A DNA stretch of 64,000 nucleotides from JBAYIE01 sp041665785. Its GTDB lineage: Bacteria; Bacteroidota; Bacteroidia; UKL13-3. The first letter of the stretch is position 1, and each line of letters opens with the position of its first letter. Of this stretch, positions 59,849 to 64,000 are shown piece after piece. A program made the position numbers and the translations under genes. The stretch lies in NCBI GenBank assembly GCA_041665785.1, contig JBAYIE010000012.1, positions 1 to 64,000 on the forward strand. The letters are read 5' to 3'. The notes under the pieces were generated by a model. That model was not told the DNA's origin, did no database searches, and saw nothing but the letters and a program-made list of their open reading frames with translations.

Positions 59849-61027
59849 ATGAAATCCATATTCCTTTATTTAACCTTATGGGCCGGTATGTTGTTTCAAC
59901 CCTTGTTTGCCCAGAAACCCGAACCGGTTCTTGGATTCGCCTATGTGCAACATCCCTGGAACTGGTATAAAGACCAATCCGCTGCCTGGCGAAATGTAAT
60001 CAACCAAAACCCGAAAGATGTAAAAGCGTGGTATTACTATTATTATGCTAACCGCATCCTTAATTTCAATCATGAAACCGATAAACGTTCGTGGAAAGAA
60101 AGGGATGAAAGCATACAAAAACTCATCGACGAAATGGGGAAAAACATTCCTGAATCGTATGAATATAATTTATGCAAATGGATGGCCGGTGGGTTCGACC
60201 GCAAACTGTTACCTTACCTGTATAAGGCTGCTGAGTTGGGTGAAGGTCGCATAGAACATATCGACTATATGGTGAATATGGGAGAAATAAACCGTGATTT
60301 GAAACAACGGGATTTGTATTCATGTAAGAAAAACGAAGCCGGTTTAATTTCGAGTGGAATGCTGTATTATAACTACAATGTACTTGCAGGTCTGGCTCCC
60401 AATGCCATCCTTCTTACTGCAGGCGACAACGACACGTATCCTGCATGGGTATTGCAGGCCAAGGGCATACGCAAAGATGTTACTGTCATCAATTTGAGTT
60501 TGATCAAGATCAGCGATTACCGGCAGAAAGTTTTTACCGAACTGGGAATTAGTCCCATGGATTTTTACGAAGGCACACAGGAAGATTCGGCAAAGGTGGC
60601 CCGAATAGGATTTGACGAAACCATTGTCAAACATATTGCTGCCAACAAAAAGAAATACCCGGTTTACCTTGCCCTTACCGCAACTACCTGCAAACCCATG
60701 GTGGAACCTGTTGAAGCCAACCTTTACCTGACCGGACTGGCTTATATTTACAGTACCGACGGCATCGACAATATCGCATTTTTGAAAAAGAATATGGAAC
60801 AGGAAATGGCGCTCGATTATCTCGACAAACCTTTTTATAAAGAAATTTCTACCGGAATGGTTAGTCGTGTCAATACCAATTATATCGTTCCCATGTTGAA
60901 ATTGTACGAACATTACAAAGCTTCGGGAGAAATGGAAAAACAGTTATGGATGAAAAATAAACTCCTCCTTGTTTCGAAAAATACCGATGAAGAAAAAAGT
61001 GTAATTGAACACCTGAACCGACCTTAG
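59849..61027 (+). CDS. Exported protein related to the C-terminal part of DUF2723 proteins
   Basis: 392 residues. The signal peptide MKSIFLYLTLWAGMLFQPLFA precedes a helical, Trp/Tyr-rich half. The centre has AGDNDTYPAWVLQAKGIRKDVTVINLSLIKISDYRQ, closely resembling the GDNDTxPLWxLQ-GIRxDVxVVNLSLL stretch of the soluble C-terminal domain in Bacteroidota DUF2723 (TMEM260-like mannosyltransferase) proteins. Here it occurs without the multi-pass membrane part. Function unknown; no catalytic residues evident. The stop overlaps the GTG start of the sigma factor gene (TAGTG), so the two are coupled. Confidence 0.75.
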   Translation: MKSIFLYLTLWAGMLFQPLFAQKPEPVLGFAYVQHPWNWYKDQSAAWRNVINQNPKDVKAWYYYYYANRILNFNHETDKRSWKERDESIQKLIDEMGKNIPESYEYNLCKWMAGGFDRKLLPYLYKAAELGEGRIEHIDYMVNMGEINRDLKQRDLYSCKKNEAGLISSGMLYYNYNVLAGLAPNAILLTAGDNDTYPAWVLQAKGIRKDVTVINLSLIKISDYRQKVFTELGISPMDFYEGTQEDSAKVARIGFDETIVKHIAANKKKYPVYLALTATTCKPMVEPVEANLYLTGLAYIYSTDGIDNIAFLKKNMEQEMALDYLDKPFYKEISTGMVSRVNTNYIVPMLKLYEHYKASGEMEKQLWMKNKLLLVSKNTDEEKSVIEHLNRP

Positions 61028-61602
61028 TGAATATCCAATCCACGAATCGTACGGCCACAACCAGCGATGAAGTATTGATGGCTCAACTGGCTTCCGGTAA
61101 AAAGGAAGCTTTTGAGCTGTTGTACGAGCGCTACTTTGATAAACTGGTGTGGTTTGCTTCCGGATTTTTACAACAAACCGAACAGGCTGAAGATGTGGTT
61201 CAGGAAGTTTTTCTACAAATTATACGGTCACCTCATCAGTTTGATTCGCAGCGAAAATTCAGCACCTGGGTATATACACTAACCGGAAATGCCTGCAGAA
61301 CAATGCTCAAAACGGATAGAAACCGTGAACGTTTACTGGAACAGGAAGTCATCCCGTTTGTAGCAATCCATGATCAGGTTTACCAACATTCGCAACACGA
61401 TTATGCCTTGCTGAAAAAAAATATTGCACTAGCGTTTGGTCAACTCAGCGATAAAGAAAAAAGTTTGTTTGTGCTTCGGTTTGAAGAAGAACTCAGCCTG
61501 AGTGCAATTTCAGAAATCCTTTCCCTACCGGAAGGATCGGTAAAATCCGGAATCTACTATCTCCTTAAAAAAATCAGTACCTCTTTAAAATTACGTGTAT
61601 GA
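61027..61602 (+). CDS. ECF-type RNA polymerase sigma factor
   Basis: 191 residues from GTG 61027, which overlaps the upstream stop codon; ATG 61078 (MAQLASGKKEAFELLYERYFDKL) is a good alternative that keeps all conserved sequence. Region 2 covers about 20-90 (AEDVVQEVFLQIIRSPHQFD, FSTWVYTLTGNACRTML) and region 4 about 130-185 (FGQLSDKEKSLFVLRFEEELSLSAISEILSLPEGSVKSGIYYLLKKI). No other domain. It is followed by a membrane protein overlapping by 4 nt, the usual place of an anti-sigma factor. The regulon is unknown; the exported upstream protein may be part of it. Confidence 0.9.
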   Translation: MNIQSTNRTATTSDEVLMAQLASGKKEAFELLYERYFDKLVWFASGFLQQTEQAEDVVQEVFLQIIRSPHQFDSQRKFSTWVYTLTGNACRTMLKTDRNRERLLEQEVIPFVAIHDQVYQHSQHDYALLKKNIALAFGQLSDKEKSLFVLRFEEELSLSAISEILSLPEGSVKSGIYYLLKKISTSLKLRV

Positions 61603-62228
61603 AAACAGATCCTGAAAACATTCCATCCGAACTTTTTGACTGGATCCAAACGACGCCTTTTCGTGAGTTGGACGGGAATCAACAAGCCATCGTATCGCAT
61701 CATTTTACCGAATCGACCTATACTGAATTGCATGCAGTAGCTTCAGCAGTGCATACGCAACAGGTAAATGCGGTAAGAAAGAGAACTATGAAAAACGATT
61801 TACTTCGGGAGTTTGACCGGATTCATCCCGTTGCACAGTCGGATATGAAGCGCATTTCCGGATCACTTCCCTTTTACCGGATAGCGGCAGCTCTGCTTTT
61901 AATTTCCTGCCTTGGAATGCTGGCATGGATGCGCTTAGGTAACAAACCTGCTATTCCTGCACTGGCATTGCATGATACCATTTATATAACCCGCGAAATT
62001 GCAGCTGCACCGATTCGTGAATACGATACTGTTTACTTAACGATAAAGGGAAAACCCGCCAAACAAAATTCAAGTTCGGAACCAACGGATTTACATCCGT
62101 TGCCCCAATCACCTGCATCCATAGACGTGGTTGGCATGTCTGACATGGAAGCATTGCACAACCGCCCGAAAAACAACAGTATGAAAGACGATACGTTGTT
62201 GCGGTCGTATTCGTATGTAGCGCTATAA
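61599..62228 (+). CDS. Putative anti-sigma factor, single-pass membrane protein
   Basis: 209 residues, overlapping the sigma factor gene by 4 nt (ATGA). A soluble cytoplasmic N-terminus of about 90 residues (with FDWIQTTPFRELDGNQQAIVSHHFTESTYTELHAVASAV) is followed by one membrane segment (about 93-111) and an exported tail of about 95 residues. This topology fits anti-sigma factors, though no ZAS zinc motif is present and I recognise no named domain. The identification is based on position and topology. Confidence 0.65.
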   Translation: MKTDPENIPSELFDWIQTTPFRELDGNQQAIVSHHFTESTYTELHAVASAVHTQQVNAVRKRTMKNDLLREFDRIHPVAQSDMKRISGSLPFYRIAAALLLISCLGMLAWMRLGNKPAIPALALHDTIYITREIAAAPIREYDTVYLTIKGKPAKQNSSSEPTDLHPLPQSPASIDVVGMSDMEALHNRPKNNSMKDDTLLRSYSYVAL

Positions 62229-62327
62229 TTCAATGGATACACGTTAACTACCATCAGACTTCAACTTAAATACACATTCCCTTCAATGCACCGAAGGACG
62301 AGTACGTTAGGCAAAATTCGTATCCTT

Positions 62328-62412
62328 TTCGAATATTTACGGATATTTACGTATCGTAATTTGTTTTAGATTCAGATAATATTCGTATATTTGCGTATAT
62401 TTACGTATCATA
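62328..62412 (+). promoter_or_regulatory. Duplicated 31-bp operator-like sequence at the fic promoter
   Basis: Two direct copies, 62328-62358 and 62382-62412, differ at 4 of 31 positions and are offset by 54 bp; the second ends one base before the fic ATG. Each copy contains two ATATTTRCG units 10 bp apart (62333, 62343; 62387, 62397). The second copy covers the -7 element; the first lies just upstream of the -33. One-helical-turn spacing suggests cooperative protein binding on one face of DNA. Confidence 0.6.
62360..62393 (+). promoter_or_regulatory. Promoter of the fic gene
   Basis: TTTG at 62360-62363, 22 nt spacer, TATATTTG at 62386-62393 (full -7 match). It is embedded in the operator-like repeats. 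Confidence 0.6.
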
Positions 62413-62413
62413 T

Positions 62414-63457
62414 ATGTCAGGAAATAAAATATATACCTTTGATTTAGAGCTAAATTGGGACCTCATAAAACAATTATCCGAATTGGATACATTTGGAGGA
62501 TCATGGTCTGCCATTGAAAATCGGGAAAGACAGGGTCTGCGGGAGTTAAAATCTATTGCTACAGTAAGAAGCGTAGGAGCTTCAACACGTATCGAAGGTT
62601 CAAAAATAACAGATGATGAGGTTGAGCTATTGATTAGTCACCTTGACGTTGCAAAACTGGAAGAGAGAGATCAGCAGGAAGTAGCCGGGTACTTTGAAGC
62701 ATTGGATACCATAGCGGAATTCTATGGTGATTTTGATATAAGGGAAAGTCATATCAAACAAATTCATCAGGTATTGATGAAACATAGTATTAAAGATGCC
62801 TGGCACAAAGGAAATTATAAGCAACACAGCAATGTGGTTTTGGCATCACATCCGGATGGAAGTGAGCAGGTCGTATTCCAGACAACCAATCCCGGAATTG
62901 AAACAGAAGAGGCTATGCGTAACCTGATTGCATGGCATAACACAGATACAGAAACTCATCCGATTATACGTACCGCTTTATTTGTTTATGATCTGCTTAG
63001 CATACATCCTTTCCAGGATGGTAACGGCAGATTGAGCAGATTGTTGACCACACTCCTTTTATTACGACAAGGATATTCATGGATTCAATACGTAAGTTTT
63101 GAGCATGAAATTGAAAGCAGGAAGAAAGAGTATTATCAGGTGTTGATTGAATGTCAGAGACACAGACCCGGCGAAAATATCAATCCCTGGGTGAACTTTT
63201 TTCTGGATTGCCTGAACAATATTCAACATCAATTAATGAAGAAAATTGAATACAAAGGAAATGCAGGAAGTATGTCCATTAAAGAAAAAAAGATCTATTC
63301 CTATATTGAGAGCTATCCCGGCAGTCAATCAGGAACCATTGCCGGTAAATTGGGAATTCCGCTTCCAACTTTGAAAAAAATACTTGCAGCAATGGTTACT
63401 AAAAATATCATCCTTAAACACGGTATTGGAAAAGGTACTCATTATACCACCGTTTAA
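62414..63457 (+). CDS. Fic-domain protein, class II (self-inhibitory helix at N-terminus)
   Basis: 347 residues. The catalytic Fic motif HPFQDGNGRLSR begins at His198. An N-terminal inhibitory motif of the (S/T)xxxE(G/N) type is at Ser57-Glu61-Gly62 (STRIEG), as in class II Fic proteins, where the Glu blocks productive ATP binding until released. Fic proteins usually attach AMP to target hydroxyls. The C-terminal about 75 residues carry a winged-helix-like region (SMSIKEKKIYSYIESYPGSQSGTIAGKLGIPLPTLKKIL), which could bind DNA and explain autoregulation through the repeated sequence in front of the gene. No separate antitoxin is adjacent. Confidence 0.92.
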   Translation: MSGNKIYTFDLELNWDLIKQLSELDTFGGSWSAIENRERQGLRELKSIATVRSVGASTRIEGSKITDDEVELLISHLDVAKLEERDQQEVAGYFEALDTIAEFYGDFDIRESHIKQIHQVLMKHSIKDAWHKGNYKQHSNVVLASHPDGSEQVVFQTTNPGIETEEAMRNLIAWHNTDTETHPIIRTALFVYDLLSIHPFQDGNGRLSRLLTTLLLLRQGYSWIQYVSFEHEIESRKKEYYQVLIECQRHRPGENINPWVNFFLDCLNNIQHQLMKKIEYKGNAGSMSIKEKKIYSYIESYPGSQSGTIAGKLGIPLPTLKKILAAMVTKNIILKHGIGKGTHYTTV

Positions 63458-63496
63458 TATTTTCTGCTAATAATTACCACTAACATACTAAAATTT

Positions 63497-63531
63497 AAAA
63501 GCCCCGGAAACCTAATGGTACCGGGGCTTCT
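63497..63531 (-). terminator. Terminator between fic and hppD
   Basis: AAGCCCCGG and CCGGGGCTT arms around about 13 nt; the better T run is on the minus strand, so it mainly serves hppD, but it may work for both convergent genes. Confidence 0.75.
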
Positions 63532-63551
63532 GATAAAAGTAATTAAGTGAC

Positions 63552-64000
63552 TTATAAGTTTCCGCGCAGATCCTGCTCGTGTTCCAACGCTTCGAACAAG
63601 GCTTTGAAATTCCCTTTACCGAATGATTTGGCTCCTTTGCGCTGAATGATTTCGAAGAACATGGTTGGCCGATCTTCTACCGGCTTGCTGAACAATTGCA
63701 GCAGGTAACCCTCTTCGTCGCGGTCGACCAAAATGCCCAATTCTTTTAACGGTTCAATATCTTCTTCAATTTTTCCTACTCGGTCAAACAGATCGTCGTA
63801 ATAGGTTTTAGGCACCTGCAAAAATTCAACGCCCCGTGCTTTGAGTTGTCGCACTGTAGCAACAATATCGTGCGTGGCAACAGCGATATGCTGCGTACCT
63901 TCGCCTTCATAAAAATCGAGGTATTCTTCTACTTGCGATTTCTTTTTACCAACAGCCGGTTCGTTGATCGGGAATTTTACATATCCGTTTCCGTTGCTCA
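63552..64000 (-). CDS. hppD: 4-hydroxyphenylpyruvate dioxygenase, C-terminal part (5' end outside window)
   Basis: The frame is open from the right edge; 149 codons including the stop are visible. KFPINEPAVGKKKSQVEEYLDFY and GEGTQHIAVATHDIV carry one of the iron ligands (His in QHIAV), and FFEIIQRKGAKSFGKGNFKALFEALE carries the Glu ligand and the conserved C-terminal helix. The enzyme makes homogentisate from 4-hydroxyphenylpyruvate in tyrosine breakdown, using Fe(II) and O2, which indicates an aerobic organism. Homogentisate dioxygenase may lie beyond the window. Confidence 0.95.
   Translation of the reverse strand, partial: SNGNGYVKFPINEPAVGKKKSQVEEYLDFYEGEGTQHIAVATHDIVATVRQLKARGVEFLQVPKTYYDDLFDRVGKIEEDIEPLKELGILVDRDEEGYLLQLFSKPVEDRPTMFFEIIQRKGAKSFGKGNFKALFEALEHEQDLRGNL

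Noticed and set aside
62414..63457. Fic protein as toxin of a toxin-antitoxin pair
   Set aside because: No antitoxin-sized gene is adjacent, and the inhibitory motif is inside the protein itself, as in class II.

Overview
The window comes from a member of the Bacteroidota. The signs are type IX secretion (T9SS) cargo proteins with the family's C-terminal sorting domains, an N-terminal domain typical of Bacteroidota collagen-like proteins, a DUF4834 protein, promoters of the form TTTG-(about 19-22 nt)-TAnnTTTG, and little sign of Shine-Dalgarno sequences. The order and genus cannot be fixed from the sequence alone.

Layout. 1-2.5 kb: two minus-strand secreted proteins, a collagen-like repeat protein that runs off the left edge and a small T9SS type B cargo. 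2.5-3.8 kb: a GIY-YIG protein and tRNA-Asn set in a hairpin-rich, duplicated stretch. 3.8-7.1 kb: metabolic genes (PfkB kinase, glutamate dehydrogenase, phosphatidylserine decarboxylase) and a small exported protein. 7.4-9.4 kb: a LytS/LytTR two-component pair preceded by an overlooked 52-residue ORF. 9.6-14.5 kb: a sugar transporter, a WYL regulator, a TPR protein and a DEAD-box helicase. 14.8-15.3 kb: initiator tRNA-fMet followed by a GIY-YIG gene enclosed between direct repeats of the tRNA 3' part plus terminator.

15.4-37.2 kb is the remarkable part: ten consecutive same-strand signalling genes. A receiver-adenylate cyclase comes first, then eight tandem paralogous soluble hybrid kinases (each REC-GAF-GAF-histidine kinase, 811-846 aa, spaced 1-6 nt apart), then a stand-alone receiver. 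The kinases fall into two GAF subtypes in the order I-I-II-I-II-II-II-I. All conserved phosphotransfer and ATP-binding residues that I checked are present in every copy. The arrangement suggests that many cytoplasmic signals converge on a small pool of receivers, one of which makes cAMP.

37.3-44.4 kb: housekeeping genes (era, der, a small lipoprotein, rpmH-rnpA-yidD, a C-terminal processing protease, a TauE/SafE transporter, a SprT-like protein). 44.5-56 kb, mostly minus strand: a large T9SS type B protein, RNase Y, a ZapA-like protein with a coiled-coil partner, a malic enzyme-phosphotransacetylase fusion, a LOG-family protein, a YqeY-like protein, a ComA-like phosphosulfolactate synthase and a large TPR protein. 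56-64 kb: a T9SS type A protein, FkbM methyltransferase, DUF4834, glutamate racemase, a secreted protein coupled to an ECF sigma factor and a putative anti-sigma factor, a Fic protein behind a duplicated 31-bp operator-like sequence, and the 3' part of 4-hydroxyphenylpyruvate dioxygenase at the right edge.
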